Source: Alcanivorax limicola
Lineage (GTDB): Bacteria; Pseudomonadota; Gammaproteobacteria; Pseudomonadales; Alcanivoracaceae
Length of the DNA: 64,000 nt
Direction of reading: 5' to 3'
NCBI RefSeq assembly: GCF_019931215.1
Contig: NZ_JAIOUB010000001.1
Span: forward strand, 62,001 to 126,000
Shown here: positions 45,839 through 56,473 of the stretch, piece by piece
Layout: every line of letters begins with the position of its first letter
Numbering within the stretch: the first letter of the stretch is position 1
The notes under the pieces: generated by a model
Database searches by the model: none
The model's input: the letters and a program-made list of their open reading frames with translations, nothing else
What the model was told of the DNA's origin: nothing
Position numbers and translations under genes: made by a program

Positions 45839-48739
45839 TCAAAAAGCGGCACCCAGGGCGATATAGCCCCGGGTTTCGCCCAGGGTGTTGTCCAGCCCGT
45901 GCGCCACGCCCAGGCGCAGGGGCAGTATCAGGTTGTAGCCCAGTACCAGTTCGGTGGTGATCTCGCCGCCGACGCTGGTAAAGGCGGTGTCGTCGCGCGG
46001 GCCGGGGGTGTCATTCCAGACCGCGCCGGTGTCGCTGAACAGCGCGCCGTGCAGATCACGCACGCCCAGTGGCCAGGTTTGCGCGTTACGCTGAATGCGC
46101 GCCAGCGGGAAGCGCCACTCGACACTGCCCAGTGCGGCACGGCGACCGAAAATCTCGTTGTCCGGGTAGCCGCGCAGCAGATAGCGGTCGCGCCCGAATA
46201 CGCTCAGGCTTTCTCCCGGATGATCGCCCAACCGCACGGGCTTGGGTGCGTCGGTTCCCCAGCTGCCCGCTGCGCGCAGTGCCAGCACGTGAGAGCGGCC
46301 CAGATGCAGAAATTCGCGATAATCCAGGCTGTACACCTCACCCTCGAAATCACTGCTGAGCGCGTCATTGGTTTCAGCGGTCAGCGCAATGCGGCGCCCG
46401 GCAGCGGGGCTGATGCTGTAGCGGAACTGCTGGCGGTTGTCGTACAGCAGCGCCAGCCCCGCGAGGCCGCGCTGGCGATCAATAAAGGGCGCAATACCAT
46501 CGGCCACAAAGCGGTCGCTGTCGCGCTCCACAAACACACCGGCGCGCAATTCCAGCCGGTCGTGCAGGGCATTCCACAGATTCAGACGAGACAGGCTCAG
46601 CGTGTCGGAGGCGCGTACGCGGGTCACCTCGCCATCGTCGCTGGAGAATGACAGGTCGCGCTCACCGAACAGCAGCCAGCGGTTGCTGAACTGCCAGGTG
46701 GCAAAGCCCGCCGGTTCTTCGCTGCGGGTCTCCCAGGTGAGGGTCAACGCATACTGATGCTCCCCCAGGGCGTCCTGCCCGGCGGTGGAGAAGCCCGCCT
46801 GAAGGCTGTCGTCATTGGCCAGCAACACCGGCAGCCACCAGCGCGGGCGCAGGCTGTACCACGGCCGATACGGTCGCGTTTCGGCGTCCAGGCGCGCCTC
46901 GGGATCGGGGCGGGGGCCCGGGCTGAGGCCGGGCGTACTGTCGGGCGTAGCAAGCGCTTCGCCTGGCGTAGTGTGCAGCGAGGGTTGTGCCTGATGGTTT
47001 GCGTCCGCCGCCGCGTCGGCGAGGGCTGTGGCGTCGTGCAGCCGCCACAGGTCGTAGCCGCTGGCAGACAGATGCTGCACATACACAGTGCCATCCCGGG
47101 TCTGCACGGGCGTCATCGCCGCCGTGTTCACATCAGTAAGACGTTCCGGCGCGCCGCCCTCGGCGGGCAAGCGCCAGCTGTTGAAACGCCGACTGCGCCC
47201 CGTGCCATCAGCGGGTGGATAATCGGCGCTGAACAACAGGCTGCCATCCTCGACAAAGCTGGGCTCGCCCTGAATGAAATCATTGTCCGTCAGCAGTGTC
47301 AGCGTGCCGCTTTCCCGATCAGTGCCGTGTTCATCCTGTGCCGGCACATCAATCCGCGCCAGCTGCCAACTACGGCCCGCAGGCTTGAACGCTGCGACCA
47401 GATGCGTGCCGTCCGGGTGGAGGCTGAATTGCCCCAGCACCTCACCGTGCCGGCCCTGCCATACCGGGCCGAGATCCTCGCCGTTGCTGCGCAACCGGTG
47501 CAAGGCGGGCAGGCCGTTGATCTGCCGCCGCGCGATCAGCGTGTCGGCATCCAGCCAGCGCGCCTCACGATACCGGCCATCCCGCGTCAGTCGCTGCCAG
47601 CGGCGCCCGTCATGAAGATACAGGTCACTCCACAGCCGGTTTTCCCGCCGCAGCTGCGCGCTGGCCATGACGATGTGGCCGCGCGTACTCACATCAAACA
47701 GTCCCGGATTGCGGGGGCGTGCGATGGTCTCGGGTGCCATGCCAGCGCGATAGCGCACCAGACGCGGTCGGGCATGGCCGTCATCATGTATGCGATAGAG
47801 CGCATCGCCGCGCACCACCGGTGGATAGCTCGCCAGCCCGTGATGTGTCAGGGCCTCACCCGAGAGCGGCGCGCCGTCTTCTGCAAAGGTGTCTTGCAGC
47901 CACTGCTGATACGCCGCCCACAATGCCGGGAAGCGTGCTCCGTAAACGCGCCGCGCCGTGCTGTTCAACGCAAAGGGCAGCAGATTGCTGCTGTAATCCT
48001 CGATCAGTGCATCAATGCGTGCCTGACCCCGGGTTTCTTCCAGAAAGCGATAGAAAAAGGCGCCATACAGATAGCCATCCCCCGACGGCCAGCGCCGGTT
48101 GGTGACGCTGACTTGCGACAGACTGCGCGGCCCGGCGGCAACCTGCGCGCGTATCTCACCTTCGTACAGCGCACTGTAGGCACGGCCACGGAGGCGCTCG
48201 GCATCGGACTCCTTCTGGATCGCCAGCCCTTCGATCATGAAGGTGGGCTGGAACTGATTCGGAAACAGAAACGGAAAGCGCCCCAGCACCCGGCGCACGC
48301 CAAGCGGCACGCCGTCGCCTTTGTCCAGATGCAGCACATGGGTGTATTCGTGGGTGATCAACATGTCCAGCCAGTCGTCGTGATTTTCCAGACTGTTGAA
48401 GCGATCCGGTGGCGACAGAAACAAACGGCTCTGGTTGAAGGGCAGGGCACTGGCCCAGCCATTGGCGAGATCATAGTTATCGGTCAGCACCAGCTCGGTG
48501 CGCTGCCGGGGTTGCCAATTCAGTTCCTCACTCAGCCGCGCATGCGCCGCCTCGGCCCGGTCCGCCGTATGTGCCACCCAGTCTTCAGCCCCCTCGCGGT
48601 AGTGAATGCGAAAGTGGGGCGTCTCCACCGTGAGCCAGCGCTCGCCCTGGCGCCAGTCAGTGCTCAGATCGTTGAAGGAGGGGTTAGCGAAAACGGTAGT
48701 GCACCAGAGCAGAGCCAGCACGAGGATATGGATGCGCAC
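45839..48739 (-). CDS. Exported metalloprotease-propeller-barrel fusion protein
   Basis: This 966-residue protein has a signal peptide (cleavage near VFANP) and three parts. Residues about 30-290 form a zinc protease domain of gluzincin type (peptidase MA-like): HEYTH at 130-134 and the distal Glu170 in FMIEGLAI. Residues about 300-620 are a TolB-like beta-propeller with repeated strands (LSLHPDGTHLVAAF, GEPSFVEDGSLLFSAD). Residues about 660-966 are an Omp85/BamA-type beta-barrel (LRGYPDNEIFGRRAALGSVEWRF is the surface-antigen motif) ending in Phe. The protein is probably an outer-membrane barrel with a periplasmic or surface protease. Similar fused proteins occur in Gammaproteobacteria, with no known substrate. 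GGAG precedes the start. Confidence 0.82.
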   Translation of the reverse strand: MRIHILVLALLWCTTVFANPSFNDLSTDWRQGERWLTVETPHFRIHYREGAEDWVAHTADRAEAAHARLSEELNWQPRQRTELVLTDNYDLANGWASALPFNQSRLFLSPPDRFNSLENHDDWLDMLITHEYTHVLHLDKGDGVPLGVRRVLGRFPFLFPNQFQPTFMIEGLAIQKESDAERLRGRAYSALYEGEIRAQVAAGPRSLSQVSVTNRRWPSGDGYLYGAFFYRFLEETRGQARIDALIEDYSSNLLPFALNSTARRVYGARFPALWAAYQQWLQDTFAEDGAPLSGEALTHHGLASYPPVVRGDALYRIHDDGHARPRLVRYRAGMAPETIARPRNPGLFDVSTRGHIVMASAQLRRENRLWSDLYLHDGRRWQRLTRDGRYREARWLDADTLIARRQINGLPALHRLRSNGEDLGPVWQGRHGEVLGQFSLHPDGTHLVAAFKPAGRSWQLARIDVPAQDEHGTDRESGTLTLLTDNDFIQGEPSFVEDGSLLFSADYPPADGTGRSRRFNSWRLPAEGGAPERLTDVNTAAMTPVQTRDGTVYVQHLSASGYDLWRLHDATALADAAADANHQAQPSLHTTPGEALATPDSTPGLSPGPRPDPEARLDAETRPYRPWYSLRPRWWLPVLLANDDSLQAGFSTAGQDALGEHQYALTLTWETRSEEPAGFATWQFSNRWLLFGERDLSFSSDDGEVTRVRASDTLSLSRLNLWNALHDRLELRAGVFVERDSDRFVADGIAPFIDRQRGLAGLALLYDNRQQFRYSISPAAGRRIALTAETNDALSSDFEGEVYSLDYREFLHLGRSHVLALRAAGSWGTDAPKPVRLGDHPGESLSVFGRDRYLLRGYPDNEIFGRRAALGSVEWRFPLARIQRNAQTWPLGVRDLHGALFSDTGAVWNDTPGPRDDTAFTSVGGEITTELVLGYNLILPLRLGVAHGLDNTLGETRGYIALGAAF

Positions 48740-48945
48740 CCTGAACTCCTTCTATGGGCCGTTTTTTTTGTGGCTTATCAGCATGCTCAGACTACTGTGC
48801 TGTCTGGTCGCAGGCAATTACAGTGTTACGCTCTCTCGTTGGACAAATAATCGTGTGCGGGCCGTCCAAATCGTGCAGCGGTTCGCCGTCATTGCTTGCG
48901 AGGGCTGTATTATGCGATTGCAGAATACTCGAGGGAGAGGCAAGA

Positions 48946-49935
48946 ATGAAAACAGCAACGAAATGGCTTGTGATCACACTGGCTATCGCGGCATCGGGGT
49001 GCGGTGGTAGTGGGGGAGGTGACGGAGGCGATCCGAATTTCAGTCATCTGGTGGTTACCGATAACGACAATGGCGGTCTGCTTCTGTTTGATATCACCGA
49101 CAAGCAGGCCATCAATCACGATCCGGTGCTGACGCTGGCGTTGCCCACGCCTCATTTTGATCCGACCGGATTGACTTACCACCGGGGCATTGATGCGCTC
49201 TTTGTGGCCGGCTACATGGGCATCATCCACATCTATGATGACTTTTCGCTGGCAACAGAGGAATCAGTGCCCTCCCGGAGCATCAGCGGCCCGCTGACGC
49301 AGTTGAGCGAGGCCACCGATACGGCGCTGGATGCGTCACGGGGTCTGCTCTACGTGGTCGAGTATCCGGATATTCTGGTCTTTGACAGGCTGGCCAGCAT
49401 TGATGGGGATGTGGCGCCTGCTGCCGTGATTACCGGGCTGGGTATCGCTGTGGATAGCCGGTTGGCCACTGATCCCCTGCGAAACCTGTTGTATGTGGCG
49501 GACCCGGGCGGCTGTTCGCTTTTCCGGCTTGCCAATGCGAGCGCGCAGGACGGGGCGGCGGTCATCAGTGCCGAGATCACCTATGCCGGATGCGATTACC
49601 CTTGGGGTATCAGTCTGGATGCACGCCGGGACATGCTGTATGTGAGTGATCAGGTAACAGGCGCGGTATTTGTGTTTCACCGCGCCAGCCAATGGGAGAG
49701 CGGTGCGAGGGTGCCGGATCGCACGATTGCCGGTGAGGCCACCACACTCGAGGGCCCCTCTGAGGTAGTGGTCAATCCACTGACCGACCGGCTGTACGTG
49801 CTCGACGCCGATGGCGAACAGCTTGTGGTCTGGGACAATGCGTCCACAGTGGACGGCGATGTACCGCCCGATTGGGCCATTTCTGCGGATAATGACGTGC
49901 TGAGTTACAGCTATGACCTCGAGGGTATCCGCTAG
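48946..49935 (+). CDS. Beta-propeller lipoprotein, tandem paralog A
   Basis: This 329-residue lipoprotein has a signal peptide with the lipobox ASGC and a Gly-rich linker. The rest is built of repeated strands with the pattern NGGLLLFDI, LFVAGYMGIIHIYD, RGLLYVVEYPDILVFD, RNLLYVADPGG, RDMLYVSDQVTGAVFVF and DRLYVLDADGEQLVVWD, a six- or seven-bladed propeller of NHL/YVTN type. No catalytic residues are visible. It is followed by a paralog of nearly equal length (50110), which shares almost every strand. The ATG at 48946 is preceded by GGGAGAGG. A surface-binding or scaffold role is inferred. Confidence 0.75.
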   Translation: MKTATKWLVITLAIAASGCGGSGGGDGGDPNFSHLVVTDNDNGGLLLFDITDKQAINHDPVLTLALPTPHFDPTGLTYHRGIDALFVAGYMGIIHIYDDFSLATEESVPSRSISGPLTQLSEATDTALDASRGLLYVVEYPDILVFDRLASIDGDVAPAAVITGLGIAVDSRLATDPLRNLLYVADPGGCSLFRLANASAQDGAAVISAEITYAGCDYPWGISLDARRDMLYVSDQVTGAVFVFHRASQWESGARVPDRTIAGEATTLEGPSEVVVNPLTDRLYVLDADGEQLVVWDNASTVDGDVPPDWAISADNDVLSYSYDLEGIR

Positions 49936-50109
49936 CACTTGGGGTCGCTCAGTGTCGATGGCAGCAGATTACCCTGGAGGGTGGCCAGCCGCAGACTCCG
50001 GGGCTTCCATGTCTCGGACCTCTTTTTCTTGTGTCCATTTTTCTTCCTTGGGCTTATGCTCCTTGCGGAAAAAATGCCGCCCTGAATGCGGCTCTACCGG
50101 GGGATGAGA

Positions 50110-51096
50110 ATGAACGCAGCAACGAAGGTGTTTGCCAGCCTGTTGGTTACGGGGGTCGTGGGGTGTGGGGGCAGTGGTGGTGGCGGTGGCAATGCGAGCT
50201 TCACCCATCTGGTGGTGACCGATAACAGTAACGGCGCTTTGCTGGTGTTTGATATCGGTAGCAAACAGGATATCAACGGCGACCCGTCGTTGATCTTGAC
50301 GGTACCCGGTAGCTCTTTTGATCCAACGGGGCTGACCTACCACCGGGGCATTGATGCGCTTTTCGTGGCCGGTTACACGGACGTAATTCATGTCTACGAT
50401 GGCTTTTCATCGGTCACCGGAGAGTCACTCCCTTCCCGAAGCATCAGTGGCCCGCTCACGCAGTTGAATGCAGCCACGGACACCGCGCTGGACGCGTCAC
50501 GGGGCCTGCTGTATGTGGTCGCGTATCCGAATATCCTGGTCTTCGATGGGCTGGCCAGCATCGATGGGGATGCAGCGCCTGCCGCCGTGATCACCGGGCT
50601 GGACATTAGCGCCGACAGCCGCTTGGCTGCTGATGTCCAACGGAATCTGCTGTACGTCGCTGATCCGGGCAGCTGCTCGCTTATCAGGCTCGCCAATGCC
50701 AGTGCCCAGGATGGGGCGGCGGCGGTGGATGCGCAGATCTCCTATACGGAGTGCTGGTACCCTTGGGGTCTCAGCCTGGACGAAGGGCGGGACATGCTTT
50801 ATGTCGGTGACCAGTCGGCAAAGGCGGTATTTGCGTTTCACGAGGCCAGTCAACGGGAGGGTGGCGCTACCACACCGGATCGGACGATTACGGGTGAGAA
50901 CACCACGCTCGAGGGCCCCTCTGATGTAGTGATCAATCCGCTGACCGACCGGCTGTACGTGCTTGACGCCAATGGCGAGCAGGTTGTGGTCTGGAACAAT
51001 GCCTCTTCAGTGGACGGCGATGTACCGCCCGGTTGGACCATTGATGCGGATAATGATGTGCTGGGCTACGCCTATGACCTCGAGGGTATCCGCTAA
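50110..51096 (+). CDS. Beta-propeller lipoprotein, tandem paralog B
   Basis: This 328-residue protein is a close relative of the preceding gene. It has its own signal peptide (lipobox VVGC), the same propeller strands and the same ending (SYDLEGIR becomes AYDLEGIR). Long blocks such as FDPTGLTYHRGIDALFVAGY are identical or nearly so, and the nucleotide sequences are also similar, so the pair arose by tandem duplication. The ATG at 50110 has a GGGG run six bases upstream; an in-frame ATG two codons earlier is less well spaced. The function is unknown. Its stop overlaps the convergent UPF0126 gene by four bases. Confidence 0.75.
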   Translation: MNAATKVFASLLVTGVVGCGGSGGGGGNASFTHLVVTDNSNGALLVFDIGSKQDINGDPSLILTVPGSSFDPTGLTYHRGIDALFVAGYTDVIHVYDGFSSVTGESLPSRSISGPLTQLNAATDTALDASRGLLYVVAYPNILVFDGLASIDGDAAPAAVITGLDISADSRLAADVQRNLLYVADPGSCSLIRLANASAQDGAAAVDAQISYTECWYPWGLSLDEGRDMLYVGDQSAKAVFAFHEASQREGGATTPDRTITGENTTLEGPSDVVINPLTDRLYVLDANGEQVVVWNNASSVDGDVPPGWTIDADNDVLGYAYDLEGIR

Positions 51097-51707
51097 CGCC
51101 GGTCGCTCAAGGTGAACAGCGGCAATGAAAGGTTGCGATACAGCGCCGCCAGCCGCAAGGCCAGGGCGGCGCTGAACCCCGCCCAGGTGCCCAGCAAGGG
51201 CATGTCGATCATGACACACCCTGCCGTCACCGCCGCGCCCAGCAGGGCGGCGGTGGCATAGATTTCCTTGCGCAGAATCAACGGCACCTCACCACAGAGG
51301 ATGTCGCGAATCATGCCGCCGACCACGGCGGTCATCACCCCCATCACAATAGCCACGCCGGGGCCGAAGCCCAGCAGCAGGGCGCGTTCGGTGCCGATCA
51401 CGCAGAAGGTGGCCAGGCCCAGGGCGTCGGCCAGCGGCAGCACCTGGCGTGGCACGCGGACATGCCGTGCCAGCGCCACGGTGGCAAAGCCAGCCGCCAG
51501 GGCCAGCCAGATATACATTGGTTTGGTGATCCACAGCACCGGCGTTGCCCCCAGCACCAGATCGCGGATCGTGCCGCCACCGATGGCGGTGACAAACGCC
51601 AGCACCATCACACCGAACAGGTCCATTTGCTTGCGCCCGGCAGCCAGGGCGCCGGAGATGGCGAACACGACCGTACCGAACAGATCGAACAGCAACAGCA
51701 GGGGCAT
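51093..51707 (-). CDS. UPF0126/TRIC-family membrane protein
   Basis: This 204-residue protein has seven hydrophobic segments with an internal repeat: the first half has GTVVFAISGALAAGRKQMDLFG and AIGGGTIRDLVLG, the second IGTERALLLGFGPG and VVGGMIRDILCGE. This is the YicG/UPF0126 family, structurally related to trimeric intracellular cation channels; some members conduct potassium or export glycine. The substrate here is not known. It is transcribed alone, divergent from the macA-like gene, which begins after a 160-bp control region with three heptamer repeats. Confidence 0.88.
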   Translation of the reverse strand: MPLLLLFDLFGTVVFAISGALAAGRKQMDLFGVMVLAFVTAIGGGTIRDLVLGATPVLWITKPMYIWLALAAGFATVALARHVRVPRQVLPLADALGLATFCVIGTERALLLGFGPGVAIVMGVMTAVVGGMIRDILCGEVPLILRKEIYATAALLGAAVTAGCVMIDMPLLGTWAGFSAALALRLAALYRNLSLPLFTLSDRR

Positions 51708-51771
51708 GGCAGCCTCCTTATCATCAGTTGGCCATGTTAAGGCGTTCGTCGCTCGTGTTCACCTCGTCACT

Positions 51772-51800
51772 CCATAATCTTTCCATAATGCTGCCATAGA
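51772..51800. promoter_or_regulatory. Three 11-bp-period heptamer repeats upstream of macA
   Basis: CCATAAT (51772-51778), CCATAAT (51783-51789) and CCATAGA (51794-51800) are spaced exactly one helical turn apart with four-base spacers. This is the usual layout of OmpR/PhoB-type response-regulator sites. The repeats lie between the divergent UPF0126 gene and the macA-macB operon. Confidence 0.5.
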
Positions 51801-51869
51801 CTCGGCGCTGTTTCCGGACGAAACCGTCCCCGGGTGACATACCCTCAACGCAGACAGGAGTGCAGGCAG

Positions 51870-53050
51870 GTGGTATCCCGTTCCCCGACACACAACCGCT
51901 CATCAATGCGCTGGCGCCGCGCGTTCTACTGGCTTGTGCCGGTGCTGCTGGTTGCGGTGTGGCTGGGCTGGCAGGCACTGCGGCAACCGGCGCAGGCTGA
52001 ATTACCGATGGCTGAAGCGACGCGCGGCGACATCGAGCATGTGGTGACGGCTCTGGGCAATTTGCAGCCGCGTGATTACGTGGATGTGGGGGCGCAGGTG
52101 TCCGGCCAGCTGGTACGGCTGCATGTGGAAGTCGGGGATGCGGTCAGTGAAGGGGATCTGCTGGCCGAGATCGATGCGGATGTGCAGCAGGCGCGGGTGG
52201 AAGCCGGTCGTGCCCAGCTGGTGGCGCTTGAAGCGCAGCTGTCCGAGCGGCAGGCGCAATTGACGCTGGCGCGGCAGCAGTTCCAGCGCCAGGAGCGCTT
52301 GCTGGCAGATGATGCCACCAGTGAAGATGCCTTTCAGATTGCACGCGCGACCGTGTTGACCACCGAGGCGCAGATCCGGGCCTTGCAGGCGCAGATCGAG
52401 CAGAACCGCTCCTCCCTGCGGGCTGAAGAAGCCACGCTGGGCTATACCCGCATCTTTGCGCCCATGAACGGCACGGTGGTGGCCATGGACGCGCGCCAGG
52501 GCCAGACCCTCAATGCCAACCAGATGGCCCCGATCCTGATGCGCATTGCGGACCTCTCCACCATGACGGTGTGGACGGAAGTGTCCGAGGCGGATGTCAG
52601 CCGTCTGCGTGCGGGTATGCCGGCCTGGTTCTCGCCGTTGGGGATGCCCGGCACCCGCTGGGAAGGTACCTTGCGGCAGATCCTGCCGACACCTGAAATC
52701 ATCAATAACGTGGTGCTCTACACGGCGTTGTTTGACGTGGATAACCATGACGGTCGCCTGATGACGCAGATGACCGCGCAGGTGTTTTTTGTACTGAACG
52801 AAGCGCGTGATGTGGTGCGTGTGCCGGTCTCTGCGGTGCAGCCGCAGCGCGACGGCAAAGGGCTGGTGACGGTGATCAACAGCAACGGCCAGCGCGAGCA
52901 GCGTGAAGTGGAAACCGGCGTCAGTGACCGTATCACGCTGGAAATTCGCAGTGGCCTGCAAGAGGGCGAGACGGTACTGGTGAATGCGGCGCCGGGCGGG
53001 CGCGCCAGCGCCAATAGTGGCAATCGCCAGCGCGTGCCACGGGGGCTGTT

Positions 53051-53054
<4 letters not shown>
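51870..53054 (+). CDS. macA: MacA-like periplasmic adaptor protein
   Basis: This 394-residue membrane-fusion protein has an N-terminal anchor (about 23-40), a lipoyl half-motif ([20 protein letters not shown]), a long alpha-hairpin (about 95-190), the second lipoyl half ([19 protein letters not shown]) and beta-barrel and membrane-proximal domains. It bridges MacB and an outer-membrane channel. The GTG at 51870 has GGAG nine bases upstream; an ATG at 51906 is an alternative. Stop and next start overlap (TTGA), coupling it to macB. Macrolide or lipopeptide export is known for the family; the cargo here is not. Confidence 0.88.
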
Positions 53055-55029
<1,975 letters not shown>

Positions 55030-55033
<4 letters not shown>

Positions 55034-56415
55034 TGAATCCTGTGCGTACGGCATTGCTGCTGACTTTTCCTTTCTGGTTGATGGCCTGCGGGACCACGCC
55101 CGTGCAACCGGTGCAGCCCGCGCCACCAGCAGGGTGGGAGTACGGGCAGGGCGTCACGGACGCCTGGCCTGCGCGGGACTGGTGGCGGGGCTTTGCCAGC
55201 ACGGAGCTTGATGCCTTGATGCAGCAGGCGCAGGCCAATAACCCGGATTTGAACGCGGCAGCGGCGCGTATTCTTCAGGCCGAGGCGCAGGCGCGGATTG
55301 CCGGCGCCAGCCTGCTGCCCAATGTGGACGCGGGCCTGGATGCCGGGCGCAGCGGTATTGTTGATCAGGGCGGCGGCAGCGCCAGTTACAGTGCCAGCCT
55401 GGGCGCCAGCTATGAGCTGGATTTCTGGGGCGCTAACCGGGCGCAGCGCGCAGGCGCCCGGGCGGCACTGGCGGCGACAGCCTATGACCGGGAAACGGTG
55501 GCGCTGACGTTGACGGCAGGCGTGGCCAATAGCTATCTGCAAGTGCTGTCGCTCCAGGAGCGGCTGGAAATTGCCCGGCTGAACCTGGCCCTTGCTGAAG
55601 AAATTCTGCGGGTGGTCGAGGCACGCGTCAGCAGCGGCGCGGGCACGCCACTGGACCTGGCGCGTCAGCGTGCGGTGGTGGCGCGCCAGCGGGCGAGCGT
55701 GCAGCCTCTGCTGCAACAGGAGCGGGATGCCCGCGCAACGCTGGCGTTGCTGCTGGGGCAAGTCCCCCAGGGCCTCGCCGTGGAGGGGCAGCTTGCCGAT
55801 ATGCTGATTCCACAAGTCATGGCAGGTCTGCCCGCTGAGTTGCTGGTGCGGCGCCCGGATATCCGGCAGCAGGAGGCACGCTTGCTGGCGGCGGATGCCG
55901 ACATCGCGGTGGCGCGGGCGGCTTTTTTCCCGAGTGTGCGCCTGACCGGCGCGGTGGGAACACGCAGCGATATGTTTTCGGAGCTGTTCAGCGGTGATCT
56001 GCTGTATAACCTGGGCGCTTCGTTGACCCAGCCCATTTTCAACGCCGGGCGTTTGCGCGCGCAGCGTGATCTCAGCGAAGCGCGCAAACTGGAATTGCTG
56101 GCGCTGTATCGCGGTGCCATACAGCAGGCTTTTGCCGAGGTGGACCTGTCGTTAAGCAACATCGAGACGCTGGCGGAGCAGGCCTTTCAACAGGATATCG
56201 AACTGACACAGACACGCCGCGCGTTCACGCTGGCAGAAGCGCGCTATCGGGAGGGGGCGGATGACCTTCTGACATTGCTGGATGCCCAGCAGTCGTTGTA
56301 TCAGGCAGAAGAAAACAATGGCCTGCTGCGGCTGGCGCAGATGCAGGCCATTGTCACGCTGTATCGCGTGCTGGGTGGCGGCTGGTCGGAGGCAGAACAG
56401 ACGAGCGCGCGCTGA
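55030..56415 (+). CDS. TolC/NodT-family outer-membrane efflux lipoprotein
   Basis: This 461-residue protein has a lipobox (LMACG, Cys20) and two repeated outer-membrane-efflux domains, each with long helices ([21 protein letters not shown] and the second-half [15 protein letters not shown]) and barrel strands ([27 protein letters not shown]). This is the NodT-type outer-membrane factor that completes the MacAB pump. It is coded in the same operon, so the pump does not need a separate TolC. It ends ahead of a 14-bp hairpin shared with the convergent DUF4394 gene. Confidence 0.92.
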
Positions 56416-56430
56416 GAAGGCCCTGGCTGA

Positions 56431-56471
56431 CCCTGCGCTGATCACCCCGGAGCGAGATGATCAGCGCAGGG
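56431..56471. terminator. Convergent bidirectional hairpin
   Basis: A perfect 14-bp stem (CCCTGCGCTGATCA at 56431-56444, TGATCAGCGCAGGG at 56458-56471) with a 13-base loop lies between the ends of two convergent genes. The flanking T/A runs are short, so termination strength is uncertain. Confidence 0.7.
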
Positions 56472-56473
56472 TT

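Noticed and set aside
46757..48850. 697-codon plus-strand open frame opposite the protease-barrel gene
   Set aside because: The minus-strand protein has a signal peptide, HEYTH motif and barrel motif; the plus-strand frame has none.
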